Below are positions 43,004 to 52,197 of a DNA stretch of 64,000 nt, piece after piece. Made by a program: the position numbers and the translations under genes. Numbering within the stretch: position 1 is the stretch's first letter; each line of letters starts with the position of its first letter. Origin of the DNA: 2-01-FULL-45-10 sp964433975 (GTDB lineage: Bacteria > Omnitrophota > Gorgyraeia > 2-01-FULL-45-10). The notes under the pieces are model-generated. The model worked only from the letters and a program-made list of their open reading frames with translations, ran no database searches and was not told the DNA's origin. The stretch covers positions 85,000 through 148,999 of the forward strand of contig CAYSSS010000001.1 in NCBI GenBank assembly GCA_964433975.1. The letters are read 5' to 3'.

Positions 43004-44110
43004 ATGAAAATTTTATATATAACACGCAAATTCCCCCCCACTATAGGCGGGATGCAGACCCAAAGCAGGCAATTTTACGAAAATATCAGTAAGCGTAATG
43101 ATGTTTTTCTGATAGCCTGGGGCCATTCTCAATTTTTTCTGCCGTTTTTCATTATTTACGCTTTTGTAAGGGCGGCCATAATATTATCAACAAAAGATGT
43201 CGAGATAATTCAGCTGGGGGACTTTGTACTCTCGCCCCTGGGGTCATTGCTGAAAACTTTATTCAAAAAACCTGTTCTGACCATATCACACGGCAGGGAC
43301 TCTGTTTACACTAGTCCGTTTTATGATCATTTCATACTGGGCTCCGCAAAAAAACTGGACAGGGTCATATGTGTAAGCCGCAATAACATGAAGACGCTTG
43401 CCTCCAGGGGCATCCCGGAAGATAAGCTGAGAGTTATACCTAACGGGATAAACTTAGGTGATGCAAACATCAATGATCTAAATAGAGAGCAGTCTCTCGA
43501 TCTGATAGAAAAAAGATTCGGTATCAATTTGAGGGAGAAGAATAATATTCTTTCGGTATCCCGGCTCGTTCCCAAGAAGGGCATAAGGGAGTTCGTAGAA
43601 GACGTGCTGCCTTCGATCAGCAAAAGAGTGGATAACGCGTGCTTTGTGATAGCGGGCGACGGATGCGAAAAGGAGAGGATCTATCAGGCGGTGAACAGGC
43701 TCAATCTTAAGGATAGGGTCTATCTGCTGGGAAACGTTGAGCACGGTTCTGCCATATACAGAGCGTTATTTTCGGTGAGTAATGTATTCGTTATGCCGAA
43801 CATACGGGTCAGTGATGACGCCGAGGGTTTCGGTGTAGTGGCGTTGGAGGCGGCTGTCAACAAAACGCCTCTTGTCGCTTATGATGTAGATGGCATAAGC
43901 GAGGCGGTGCACGACAAAGAGAACGGCATCCTGATCAAAGAAAAGAACGCGGAGCTTTTTTCGGACGCCGTGTGCGGTTTTTTAAAAGACAGCGTATTGC
44001 GCCAGAATTTTACGAACAGGGCAAGAGAATATGTCGCAAAAAAATTCTCCTGGGATCGCATCATAGGCATGTATGAAGAGGAATACCTTCAGCTTTTAAA
44101 AAGAGGATGA
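43004..44110 (+). CDS. GT4-family glycosyltransferase
   Basis: A 368-residue GT-B enzyme. The N-terminal ITRKFPPTIGGMQTQSRQF is the classic acceptor-loop of GT4 enzymes, RVICVSRNNMKTL and VIPNGIN occur mid-protein, and the donor domain has SVSRLVPKKG, VIAGDG, LLGNV and the E-x7-E motif in EGFGVVALEA. It transfers an NDP-hexose in the cytoplasm to the lipid-linked oligosaccharide. It follows a GT2 by 8 nt and precedes a methyltransferase by 3 nt. Family clear, sugar not readable. Confidence 0.88.
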   Translation: MKILYITRKFPPTIGGMQTQSRQFYENISKRNDVFLIAWGHSQFFLPFFIIYAFVRAAIILSTKDVEIIQLGDFVLSPLGSLLKTLFKKPVLTISHGRDSVYTSPFYDHFILGSAKKLDRVICVSRNNMKTLASRGIPEDKLRVIPNGINLGDANINDLNREQSLDLIEKRFGINLREKNNILSVSRLVPKKGIREFVEDVLPSISKRVDNACFVIAGDGCEKERIYQAVNRLNLKDRVYLLGNVEHGSAIYRALFSVSNVFVMPNIRVSDDAEGFGVVALEAAVNKTPLVAYDVDGISEAVHDKENGILIKEKNAELFSDAVCGFLKDSVLRQNFTNRAREYVAKKFSWDRIIGMYEEEYLQLLKRG

Positions 44111-44113
44111 TAT

Positions 44114-44800
44114 ATGGCCGGGACCGCATATACGAAGACTACCGAAAAGAACAAAGAGTTCTATAACAAGCTTTATAAAAAGTCCAGAGTCAAGAGGGCG
44201 TATTTTGGGGAATTGAAGTACTTCCTCGACATGGCGGGCGACACAATGGGTAAGGTCGTAGTATCGATAGGGAACGGAGATAACGAGCCTCTATTTCAGA
44301 AGCAGATAGTTTCCGATATATCTTTGGAGGGCATGAGGAATGTGCGATCCGGGCCCAAGTGCGTTATTGACGCGCACAACATGCCCTTTAAGCAGGATTC
44401 GGTAGACCTTATTTACGGTTGGCAGGTTGCCCATCACCTGGATGTTAACAGGTTCCTCGCGCAGTTGAAATATGTGCTTAAGGCCGGCGGCAAGGCTATC
44501 TTTGTGGATAATGCCTACTCTCCGCAATGGAGGTACTTAAGAAAGCTGTTACCCAAAAGTAAAGTAGACCCCAAAGAGGATCTCGGAGAAGAGTACCTGT
44601 CCGAGAAGGCCGGTGAATACGGTTTTTCGCATTTCAGTTCGAAGAGGTTCAATTTTTTCGCGTATCTCGTGAATAAATTAATGAGAAACGCAGGCCTGAA
44701 TGTAAAGCTGGATTTTCTTGAGCATCTGGACAATTATTGTTCCAGATGGAAAATATTCCGGGATAACCTGAGGAATATGGTATGGAGCCTGGAAAAATGA
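44114..44800 (+). CDS. Class I SAM-dependent methyltransferase-like protein
   Basis: A 228-residue protein. Motif I is unusual: VVVSIGNGDNEPLF, where most relatives have GxGxG, so SAM binding should be confirmed. The remainder fits a Methyltransf_11 fold: DISLEGM, DAHNMPFKQDSVDLIYGWQVAHHLD and LKAGGKAIFVDN. The C-terminal 80 residues are helical and unassigned. It is situated between two GT4 genes with 3-16 nt gaps, so it probably acts on the glycan. A methylation role is likely from the fold, but substrate and even activity are not certain. Confidence 0.65.
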   Translation: MAGTAYTKTTEKNKEFYNKLYKKSRVKRAYFGELKYFLDMAGDTMGKVVVSIGNGDNEPLFQKQIVSDISLEGMRNVRSGPKCVIDAHNMPFKQDSVDLIYGWQVAHHLDVNRFLAQLKYVLKAGGKAIFVDNAYSPQWRYLRKLLPKSKVDPKEDLGEEYLSEKAGEYGFSHFSSKRFNFFAYLVNKLMRNAGLNVKLDFLEHLDNYCSRWKIFRDNLRNMVWSLEK

Positions 44801-44816
44801 GAGGCAGTCTACCGCT

Positions 44817-45941
44817 ATGAGGATATTTTCTGTTACAATGGCGCCGATAAGCCCTCCTTATGACGACGGGCCGAAGAATATTGTGATGGCGCTGGCGAAA
44901 AAACTGCCCATGCACGATTATTATTTTGTTTCATCGCGCAAACGAAGCTTTCCGCACACAGCTAATACCATATTTATCAAATCCCCTTTTCAAAGAACAG
45001 GGCGGCACAGCATGGCGTTATTTCAAAAAATTTATATATTCTTCCTGACCGTTCTTTACAAGAGCAGGATGGACCTCTTCCAGTTCTTCTTTACGCCGCA
45101 GCCATATTTTTCGTTTATCTTCAGAAGGCTCCTAAAGAATAAGAGGTCAATACAGATAGTCTCATCGATACATACATTATTGGAAAAAAATGGAGAGGAC
45201 GCGATCGGCTCTCTCTTCTTTTCGGATTATGTAGTGGTGCATTCCGAATATGCCAGGCAAAAACTTGCCGAAAAGAATGTAAAGAATATAGTAAAGATCT
45301 ATCCGGCCATAGAAGAAGAGCGTTTTAACGGCGTAACGGCGCCGGATTCCTGCGGAGAGGTAAGAATAGTATACCCGGGGACATATAAAGTGCTGGCCGA
45401 TGCTTATTCGCTGGGGGATTTCTGTAAAATAGCTCTGCGCGTGAAAGACGAGGTAAGCAACGCGAGGTTTGTTATGGCCTGCCGGATAAGGACAAGGGAA
45501 GACTCAGGTCTTGAGAAGAGATTCAAGTCGCTGGTAAGAGAATGCGGTCTTGAGAGATCGTTTACTTTTCTTAATACCATAGACGAGATGCCGTCATTTT
45601 TAAAAGGATGCTCCATTGGTATAATGCCGGCCAGGCGTCCGATGAGCGGTATACTGGAGATTCCACTCGTTCTGCTCGAACTCGCGATCCTCGGTAAGCC
45701 GGTAGTCTACGGGAACGTTCCGCCGCTTGGGGAACTTGACAGCAGGGGGCTGGGCATAATGGTATCCGATGATTCGTGCGAATCTTACGCTAAAGCGATT
45801 ATAAAGTGCGTCAACGACGGCGGTTATGCTTCGATGGTTGGCGAAAGGTCAAGGAATGCCGTAAGGGTGGATTTCACAATAGATATCGCCGCAGGCGAGT
45901 ATCAACGATTATATAAAGTACTTCAGGATAAAGATGAATAG
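44817..45941 (+). CDS. GT4-like glycosyltransferase
   Basis: A 374-residue GT-B protein. It starts MRIFSVTMAPISPPYDDGPKNIVMALAKKLP, the N-terminal acceptor loop with a glycine-poor variant, and has VHSEYARQKL, IYPAIEEERFNG, VYPGTYKVLADAYSLGDF, and a donor domain ending RPMSGILEIPLVLLELAILGKPVVYG in the place of the E-x7-E block. The donor domain lacks the perfect EGFG...E motif, so it belongs to a divergent GT4 branch. It overlaps the RtcB-like gene by 8 nt. Probable cytoplasmic glycosyltransferase of the repeat-unit assembly. Confidence 0.75.
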   Translation: MRIFSVTMAPISPPYDDGPKNIVMALAKKLPMHDYYFVSSRKRSFPHTANTIFIKSPFQRTGRHSMALFQKIYIFFLTVLYKSRMDLFQFFFTPQPYFSFIFRRLLKNKRSIQIVSSIHTLLEKNGEDAIGSLFFSDYVVVHSEYARQKLAEKNVKNIVKIYPAIEEERFNGVTAPDSCGEVRIVYPGTYKVLADAYSLGDFCKIALRVKDEVSNARFVMACRIRTREDSGLEKRFKSLVRECGLERSFTFLNTIDEMPSFLKGCSIGIMPARRPMSGILEIPLVLLELAILGKPVVYGNVPPLGELDSRGLGIMVSDDSCESYAKAIIKCVNDGGYASMVGERSRNAVRVDFTIDIAAGEYQRLYKVLQDKDE

Positions 45942-47436
45942 CGATCAAAGAGTACGTCTGATAACGCACGACTCCTATCCGCCGGATGCCAGGACTAAAA
46001 GAGCGCTCTCCGGAATGGCCGATGTGGAGGGCGTGGTAAAACCCATTGTGGCCCTTCCCGACATTCATTTTAAGCACTCGTACCACACGCCGACGGGCGT
46101 CGTTGTAATGACAAGAGACAGAATAATACCGAAATTTGTCAACGCAAATTGCGGCATGTCTTTTATTAAAACGCCATTCTTCGAGCGCGATATAAACAAC
46201 GATACCCTGGACACGATATTCAATCACTTGCGAAATAATATAGCGGTCTCTGCCAGGAGTGCGCCTATTATCAGCAGTTCCGATCTTAAAGATATAGTAA
46301 GAAGAGGCGCAGAGTGGTCTATTGAAAAGTACGGACTCTCTCCCGACGACCTTGGCAGTTTTGAAAATAACGGCTCACTCTTAAAGGATGACACAAGAAG
46401 CATAGACGAGATCATGTCATATATACCCCAGGCCTGTCAGCAGATGGGGCTGTTGAGTTGGGGGGTCTTGGGATACGGCAATCATTTTGTGGAGCTTCAT
46501 GTTGTGGAAGAGATAGTTAATGCCGAGATAGCGCAACAATTCAATATATCAAAAGGTCAGATCTGTTTTATGATCCACGGGGACTCACGCGCCTTCGGGC
46601 AGTCCATATTTGACTTTTACTCCGGCAAAGCGAAGAAGCTGTTCGGGCTGCAGCAGGTCTACAAGAAGCTGCACTATAAAATATTTTCTTCGCCGCACAG
46701 CTCACCAATAATGAAAAGTGTTCTCGATAAGCTTAATTATTATCTCAACAGGGCGAAGTCGACGGTCTATTGGAAGATGGATGGATGGAAGAAGAACGGA
46801 CGCGCCTCCTTCGGCGGCTTTGACGCCCAGAGCGAGGAGGGGGTGGCTTATCTGACGAGCACTTACTCGGCCATAGATTACGGTTATGCTAACAGGGCCT
46901 ACATGGCCTCCATAATCCGGGACTCCTTAAAACATGCGTTCAAAGATGATTCGGCAGAGGTGAATATTCTGTACGACGGGAACCACGATGCCCTGCAGAA
47001 GGAGGTCGTTGATGGCGTTGAATTCTATGCGCACAGGAACGGAGCGAGCAGGGCATTGCCTGCCGGTTATTTTAAGGACCATCCCGTATTTTCACAGACC
47101 GGACAGCCGATATTACTGCCAAGCTCTCTGGGAAGCCCCTCTTTTTTATGCGCCGTTACAAAGGGATGCAAGGACTCCTATTACTCCTCCTGCCACGGTA
47201 CGGGCAGGATAGTGGACAGGGGCCAGGCGAGGCAGCTCTTCACGGCAAAAGATATATTCGAGGATATGAAGAGCAAGAATGTCAGGATATACGATTATGG
47301 AAAAGGCAACGCGTCGGAAGAGGCGCCCGGCGCTTTTAAGGACGTGGAAAAGATCCTCGAGTCTGTGATAAAGCACGGGATCGCGGAGCCGGTGGCAAGG
47401 TTAAAGCCTCTGGCGTCCCTTAAAGGTTGGAGGTAA
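45934..47436 (+). CDS. Atypical RtcB-family protein (tRNA-splicing RNA ligase homologue)
   Basis: A 500-residue protein collinear with RtcB. Recognisable blocks: ALPDIH (40-45), NANCG with C73, LGYGNHF (N183, H184), MIHGDSR (H215), LYDGNHD (H351), HRNGASRALPAG, LLPSSLGS, SSCHGTGR (H421, at the guanylated-histidine position) and the final RLKPLASLKG with K497. Compared with the family pattern DxxCG it has Asn70 instead of the manganese-binding Asp, and RKG is RNG. RtcB joins 2',3'-cyclic phosphate or 3'-phosphate RNA to 5'-OH ends using GTP and Mn2+. Here it lies between a GT4 and a kinase-like gene in a glycan locus, overlapping the GT4 gene by 8 nt; the role is unclear. Confidence 0.88.
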   Translation: MNSDQRVRLITHDSYPPDARTKRALSGMADVEGVVKPIVALPDIHFKHSYHTPTGVVVMTRDRIIPKFVNANCGMSFIKTPFFERDINNDTLDTIFNHLRNNIAVSARSAPIISSSDLKDIVRRGAEWSIEKYGLSPDDLGSFENNGSLLKDDTRSIDEIMSYIPQACQQMGLLSWGVLGYGNHFVELHVVEEIVNAEIAQQFNISKGQICFMIHGDSRAFGQSIFDFYSGKAKKLFGLQQVYKKLHYKIFSSPHSSPIMKSVLDKLNYYLNRAKSTVYWKMDGWKKNGRASFGGFDAQSEEGVAYLTSTYSAIDYGYANRAYMASIIRDSLKHAFKDDSAEVNILYDGNHDALQKEVVDGVEFYAHRNGASRALPAGYFKDHPVFSQTGQPILLPSSLGSPSFLCAVTKGCKDSYYSSCHGTGRIVDRGQARQLFTAKDIFEDMKSKNVRIYDYGKGNASEEAPGAFKDVEKILESVIKHGIAEPVARLKPLASLKGWR

Positions 47437-47437
47437 T

Positions 47438-48058
47438 TTGATAATAGCATTTTCCGGCATTGACGGCTCAGGCAAGACCACATACGCGGTCTCGGTGGTC
47501 GAATACATAAGGGGTAAGAGCCTGAAGGCCAGGTACAGGCACAATGTAAGAGATACTTTCTATCACCTGATCCTTCATAAGGGTATAGGAGGCGTTTCGG
47601 AATCATCCAGGGCGTCCATAGAAACGGCCTTAAGAAACAAAAAGAACAGGGCGTATTTTTCTTTTGCCGGGTCCATAAAAAAAATCCTCCTTCTTATGGA
47701 CCTAATCTTCTTTAATATCAGGTACGGAAGCTACAAAGGGTCCAGGGCGAAGACGCTGGTTTGCGACAGGTATTTTTATGACGAAATCGTGCAGATGAGA
47801 TATCTTGGCCTTTCGCGGGAAAAGTTCATCCGTTTTTATGAGAGCCTTATAATAAGTCCGGATACGCTATTCTTCGTAAAGAGCGATCCGATGGTCGCGT
47901 ACGAAAGAAAGAGCGAGTACGACAAAGAATATTTTCTGAAAAAAACGGATCTCTATTCGGACGCGTATAAGACGATAGGACACGTGGAGATAGAAGACAG
48001 CGATCTTAAAGTTAATGAGCGCTCCATAAAGGCCAAGATCGACAGGGTGATATGTTAA
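47438..48058 (+). CDS. Thymidylate-kinase-like P-loop protein
   Basis: A 206-residue nucleotide kinase-like protein. IIAFSGIDGSGKTT is the P-loop (residues 2-15) and VCDRYFYDEIV the DR motif of dTMP-kinase-like enzymes; LFFVKSDPMVAYERK and a lid-like YDKEYF follow. Such proteins recur in surface-polysaccharide loci and are probably not the housekeeping thymidylate kinase. The start is TTG, supported by GGAGG four bases upstream and by the immediate beginning of the first conserved strand. It begins one base after the RtcB-like gene stop and overlaps the next gene by 7 nt, so the three are co-translated. Confidence 0.78.
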   Translation: MIIAFSGIDGSGKTTYAVSVVEYIRGKSLKARYRHNVRDTFYHLILHKGIGGVSESSRASIETALRNKKNRAYFSFAGSIKKILLLMDLIFFNIRYGSYKGSRAKTLVCDRYFYDEIVQMRYLGLSREKFIRFYESLIISPDTLFFVKSDPMVAYERKSEYDKEYFLKKTDLYSDAYKTIGHVEIEDSDLKVNERSIKAKIDRVIC

Positions 48059-49002
48059 ATATGACAAAAAAACGTTTTTTACAGAAATTGCTTATAGTGA
48101 TCATTACGCTGGCGTTCGCCTTTTATATCAAAAAGAACTTTCATCATCTTAGGGATACGGTCTCTATACGGCCTTCATTTCTTATATTCCTGGTCCTGCT
48201 GAATCTGCTGAATAAGCTATTTCTCGGTTTCAAGACACGCAGAATAATGGAGTCGTTCGGCATACGCCTTTCGTTCAAAGAATGGTTCGGCATGTCATGT
48301 GTAGGTAATTTTTATAATTATCTCGTACCAAAAAGCGGCACGGCGGTCTGCGGCGTATATATGAAGAATAAGTATGGCCTTAACTATCATAAGTACCTTA
48401 GCGTGCTGATAACCACGGGATTGATCACGATATTTACTTCCGGGCTGGTAGGCCTGGTGGTCAGCCTATTTTTCCGCTTACCTCATTTTATGGACACGGT
48501 GATCTTTATGATATTGTTCACGGGCATGATCGCGGGGCCGTCCGCTCTCTTTCTCCTGCCGAGGATCAGGCTTCCCGAAAAAGGTCTCTTTATAAAAATA
48601 AATGAATTTTTCGAAGGGTGGGAGATATTGCGCAAGGATCTTAAGACAATTATAGCGATCTCCATGGTAGATCTTCTGGTTCTGTTATCTGTGGCGGCGC
48701 GCTACTTTATCATATTCAAGATCTTCTCCTTGCCGATCGCTTTCGCGTCTTGTGTACTGCTTTCACCGTTTAATATAATCACTCATTTCGCCACGATAAT
48801 TCCGGGTGGTTACGGTATAAAAGAGGCTACGGTAGGGGCCGTCTCAACCTTGACCAATATATCATTTGCGGCCGGGGCGCTGGCTACTCTTACCGACAGG
48901 GTGGTCATGATGGCGGTCGCATTTATTCTGGGCCCGATCTTCAGCTTTATCCTGCTAAAGCATAGTTTTAAAGATAACAAAGGGGGAGCGCTTCATGAAT
49001 AA
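48052..49002 (+). CDS. AglD/LPG-synthase-like integral membrane protein (UPF0104 type)
   Basis: A 316-residue membrane protein with about eight hydrophobic segments. The pattern (N-terminal helix, KTRRIMESFGIRLSFKEWFGMSCVGNFYNYLVPKSGTAVCGVYM, and IIPGGYGIKEATVGAV near the C-terminus) corresponds to the lysylphosphatidylglycerol synthase membrane domain family, which includes AglD-like proteins of glycan clusters and lipid flippases. The NxxxPxxGG-like P-K-S-G and PGGYGIKE motifs are its hallmarks. No C-terminal aminoacyl transfer domain is present, so a flippase or glycan-lipid role is more likely than aminoacylation. Confidence 0.8.
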   Translation: MLNMTKKRFLQKLLIVIITLAFAFYIKKNFHHLRDTVSIRPSFLIFLVLLNLLNKLFLGFKTRRIMESFGIRLSFKEWFGMSCVGNFYNYLVPKSGTAVCGVYMKNKYGLNYHKYLSVLITTGLITIFTSGLVGLVVSLFFRLPHFMDTVIFMILFTGMIAGPSALFLLPRIRLPEKGLFIKINEFFEGWEILRKDLKTIIAISMVDLLVLLSVAARYFIIFKIFSLPIAFASCVLLSPFNIITHFATIIPGGYGIKEATVGAVSTLTNISFAAGALATLTDRVVMMAVAFILGPIFSFILLKHSFKDNKGGALHE

Positions 49003-50563
49003 TCAAGGCTCATGCGCCGTAGCAATAGCCGTATTTTTTATATCGCTGTACTCTCTATTCTGTATAGGCCATTACGGTGGTGACGGTTACGAGGATTTTC
49101 TGACGGCCAAAAGTATTGTGCTGCATCGTAGTCTGGCGCTCGGCGGCGGCCCTGATAGCGTCGGGCATGGCGATATGGACGAGTTAAATTATAAAAAAGA
49201 CGCAGGAATAGAAGGACGGGATGGAAGAAAGTACAGCTCACGGGGAGGCCTTATAATTCCGGCAATACTCTCCTTCTTTTATCTCGCGGGGCATGTCGTG
49301 TCCGGATTTTTCAAGAATATACCGCATGACTTTATAACGATCTTCTTTGTTTCGTTTTCAAACCCTGTTATTTCCGCCGTCAACTGCTTATTAATATTTC
49401 TTATTTCTTTGGGTCTCTCTTTTTCAAGGCGTACATCTATAGCGTTGACCATGATATACGGCCTCGCTACGATGGTGCCGGTATATTCAAGGACGGGATT
49501 CGGAGAGCCGGCAATGACATTATTCATTCTTCTGGCGGTATATTTTGCCTTAAGGTTTCAAAATACTGCTAAAATAGGATATCTCGCCGCCGCAGGCGCC
49601 GCGATAGGGCTAGCCGTTTTTACAAGATCAACGGCTATAATATTTTTACCGGCTCTTATTTTTTATATCGGATGGATTATATTGTCAGGCAGGAAAGAGA
49701 GGGGAGGCCTCCTTAAAGAAATGGCGACGTTTGCTGTGCCATTGCTTGTTATTCTGGTCGCGGTAATCGGATGCAATTATTTCATATACGGGAAGATACT
49801 GAAGTTTGGCGGCAGGGAGGCGTTAGGCGTTACGGGACGCGTCATGGAAGCGCCTCATCTTTTAAAAGGTTTGTACTATTATCTATTCAGCACGGGTAAA
49901 GGTTTTTTCCTGTTCAATCTTCCGCTGGTACTTTCATTCGCCGGGTTATTATTGGTACCTTTAAAGAGAAAAAAAGAGGCGGCGCTTTTTATCCTGATAT
50001 TTATCTGCAACCTTCTATTCTTCAGCATGTCCTTCAGGCGGGGGTCTCTTTTCGCGTGGGGCCCAAGGTATCTTTATCCTTCGGTTGCCGCGCTTGTGCT
50101 TTTGGCGGGATTTTTTATCGACAACAATAGAAGTCTTAAAGGCAAATTAAGTACGGCCGTTCTTTCTATAGTGGGATTTTTGATCATGGCGCCCTGCATG
50201 TTTATCAATCAATCGAAGTTCTATTTTTTTGTTAAGGAAAAGCTTAATCTGCCGGAATATATGATCAACTTTATCCCGGATCTTTCGCCCATTCTTGGCG
50301 CATGGAAGATGTTTATATCGCGCCTGGTTTTTATCGCGAAGGGCGTGGAAGCGCCTTTCATATACAATCCTGATTACAGGCTCGTATCTCCGATAAGCGC
50401 CAGCATGGCCGAATATAATGATTTCGATTTTTGGTTTACTAAGGTGTTCTATTACAATAGCGAATACGCTCCCGCGGTATATGGAGCTGTGTTCGCGCTT
50501 ACGGCTGCAGCGTTAATATCGCTTGCCTTTATTTTAAGAGAAGCGCGCAAGAGGAGCGTTTAA
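48995..50563 (+). CDS. Polytopic GT-C-like glycosyltransferase
   Basis: A 522-residue membrane protein with about 11 hydrophobic segments. After the first helix it has HYGGDGYEDFLTAKSIVLHRSLALGG, then a loop with KYSSRGGLIIPAILS, a layout related to ArnT/GT39 but with GDGYEDF in place of the DE motif. A soluble region (residues about 405-490) precedes the final helix. It probably transfers a sugar from a polyprenyl-phosphate donor at the outer face; a Wzy-like polymerase cannot be excluded on topology alone. It overlaps the AglD-like gene by 8 nt and precedes the deacetylase by 6 nt. Confidence 0.65.
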   Translation: MNNQGSCAVAIAVFFISLYSLFCIGHYGGDGYEDFLTAKSIVLHRSLALGGGPDSVGHGDMDELNYKKDAGIEGRDGRKYSSRGGLIIPAILSFFYLAGHVVSGFFKNIPHDFITIFFVSFSNPVISAVNCLLIFLISLGLSFSRRTSIALTMIYGLATMVPVYSRTGFGEPAMTLFILLAVYFALRFQNTAKIGYLAAAGAAIGLAVFTRSTAIIFLPALIFYIGWIILSGRKERGGLLKEMATFAVPLLVILVAVIGCNYFIYGKILKFGGREALGVTGRVMEAPHLLKGLYYYLFSTGKGFFLFNLPLVLSFAGLLLVPLKRKKEAALFILIFICNLLFFSMSFRRGSLFAWGPRYLYPSVAALVLLAGFFIDNNRSLKGKLSTAVLSIVGFLIMAPCMFINQSKFYFFVKEKLNLPEYMINFIPDLSPILGAWKMFISRLVFIAKGVEAPFIYNPDYRLVSPISASMAEYNDFDFWFTKVFYYNSEYAPAVYGAVFALTAAALISLAFILREARKRSV

Positions 50564-50569
50564 ATATAG

Positions 50570-52180
50570 ATGGACGAACTCGTCAATATACAGGTTGGCC
50601 TATTAGGCAGGTCGTTTGAGATCTCTTCTATGCTCAAACAAGAGGGCGTTCCGTATTTTGAGCACGACCCCAGGGTGTCCGGTAGCCTGGATGGCATCGG
50701 GTCTATGCTTATCATAGACAAGGTGACCGGCCGCGATACTGAGTTATTGAAAGTCTATCTGCGCAAAAAGGGCGCGATCATATGCGATGTTCTGAACAAG
50801 GAGTTAATATCCGCTCTTTGCGCTAAAAGGCTGGATCGCGGCGATAACGCACATGATGAGTGCATCGAGCTTTACGAATCAGGGGGCGGCCATGTTATAT
50901 ATGTAAGCAAATATCTGCGTAGGTCGGCCGGGGACAGGAACGCTGTCGTTAAAGAGTTTTACACATCAGCCGGGATAGTAAGGGAAAGAGTGGCGTTGTT
51001 TCCCGGGTATAGAGACAGGGATATTCTGTCGCGCGCTCTGATGATGTCGTTTCACGTGCGTGGCCTGCCATTCGTCAGGCTATGGTATTATCCCAAAAGC
51101 TGCAAGTCCGTCTTTAATTTTCGGTTTGATCTGGACGAAGATACCGGCAATGACCTGGAACATATAGCGGAGGCCTCGAAAGAATTCAAAGATTGCACGA
51201 CGTGGTTTGTCTCATGCGCGTCTTTCGAAAAGAATGCTCACAAAATAAAGAGGCTGATCGATGACGGGTTTGATGTGCAATCGCATGGCTACTACCATCA
51301 CACTTACGGTGACAGAAGTCAGAATGAATTAAATATAAGAAAATCGATAGATTATATTGCCGGCCTTAGCGGGTTGGTCGAGGGCTTTGCCGCGCCCATG
51401 GGAAGATGGAACGAAGGCCTTCAGCTTGTACTGGAAAGGCTTGGGCTTCTATATAGTTCCGAGTTCTCGCTCGATTACGATGATTTGCCGTTTTATCCTG
51501 TATTGCATGGCAGGCCTTCAAGTGTATTGCAGATACCCATCCACCCTATATGCTGGGGCATTTATAAGGATGCCGGAATAGGGGATGACAATGCCATAAA
51601 AGAATACATGCAGAAAGTCATAATTAACAAACATTATGCCCGGTTGCCAGTGCTTATTTACGGGCATCCGAGCGAAAGTATAGGCAAGAACCCTGCTTTG
51701 TTAAAGGCGATATATAAAACAGCCGGTTCTCTGTCAGATGTAAGTCGGGTGAGGTTGTCCGATCTGGCGAAATGGTGGCGCAACAGAGATAAGGTAAGAT
51801 TTAAGGACGTTGTATTCAATGCCTCTAAAAAGACAATCAGCTATGCTATCAAAGGGGGCACCCATATTTCAGATCTTTGTCTCAATATACAGATAAAACC
51901 GGATAAAGTATCCTATCATAGTATTGCCGGGCCTTGCGGTGAAATATGTCTGGACGGGCTTAAATATGAAGAGATACGCAATCTCAAGGCGGATCCGGAC
52001 CTGTATAGAGAGGCTGTCTGTAAGAAAAGTCGGCTGAAGAGGCTGAAAGAAGGCGTCGTTGCCATGCTCGACTGGGAAGAGTGCACACCATTAGGCGAAA
52101 TAAAAAGAAATTCAATAGCGTCTAATCTAAAGTATGTGCTTAGAAGATGCGGTTTTGATAAAGTAAAATTAAACGTCTAG
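50570..52180 (+). CDS. NodB-like polysaccharide deacetylase with N- and C-terminal extensions
   Basis: A 536-residue protein. The NodB-like barrel spans about residues 180-390: FRFDLDED gives the metal-binding Asp pair, QSHGYYHHTYGD the HxxxH metal site, and YGHPSES the last histidine region. The first ~170 residues (IQVGLLGRSFEISSML, SKYLRRSAGDRN) and the last ~110 (beta-rich) are unusual extensions with no assigned family. No signal peptide is visible, so it may act in the cytoplasm on nucleotide- or lipid-linked N-acetyl sugars. It lies between a GT-C gene and an FkbH-like gene. Family moderately certain, substrate unknown. Confidence 0.72.
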   Translation: MDELVNIQVGLLGRSFEISSMLKQEGVPYFEHDPRVSGSLDGIGSMLIIDKVTGRDTELLKVYLRKKGAIICDVLNKELISALCAKRLDRGDNAHDECIELYESGGGHVIYVSKYLRRSAGDRNAVVKEFYTSAGIVRERVALFPGYRDRDILSRALMMSFHVRGLPFVRLWYYPKSCKSVFNFRFDLDEDTGNDLEHIAEASKEFKDCTTWFVSCASFEKNAHKIKRLIDDGFDVQSHGYYHHTYGDRSQNELNIRKSIDYIAGLSGLVEGFAAPMGRWNEGLQLVLERLGLLYSSEFSLDYDDLPFYPVLHGRPSSVLQIPIHPICWGIYKDAGIGDDNAIKEYMQKVIINKHYARLPVLIYGHPSESIGKNPALLKAIYKTAGSLSDVSRVRLSDLAKWWRNRDKVRFKDVVFNASKKTISYAIKGGTHISDLCLNIQIKPDKVSYHSIAGPCGEICLDGLKYEEIRNLKADPDLYREAVCKKSRLKRLKEGVVAMLDWEECTPLGEIKRNSIASNLKYVLRRCGFDKVKLNV

Positions 52181-52197
52181 AGCGCGGGAGCCGGAAG

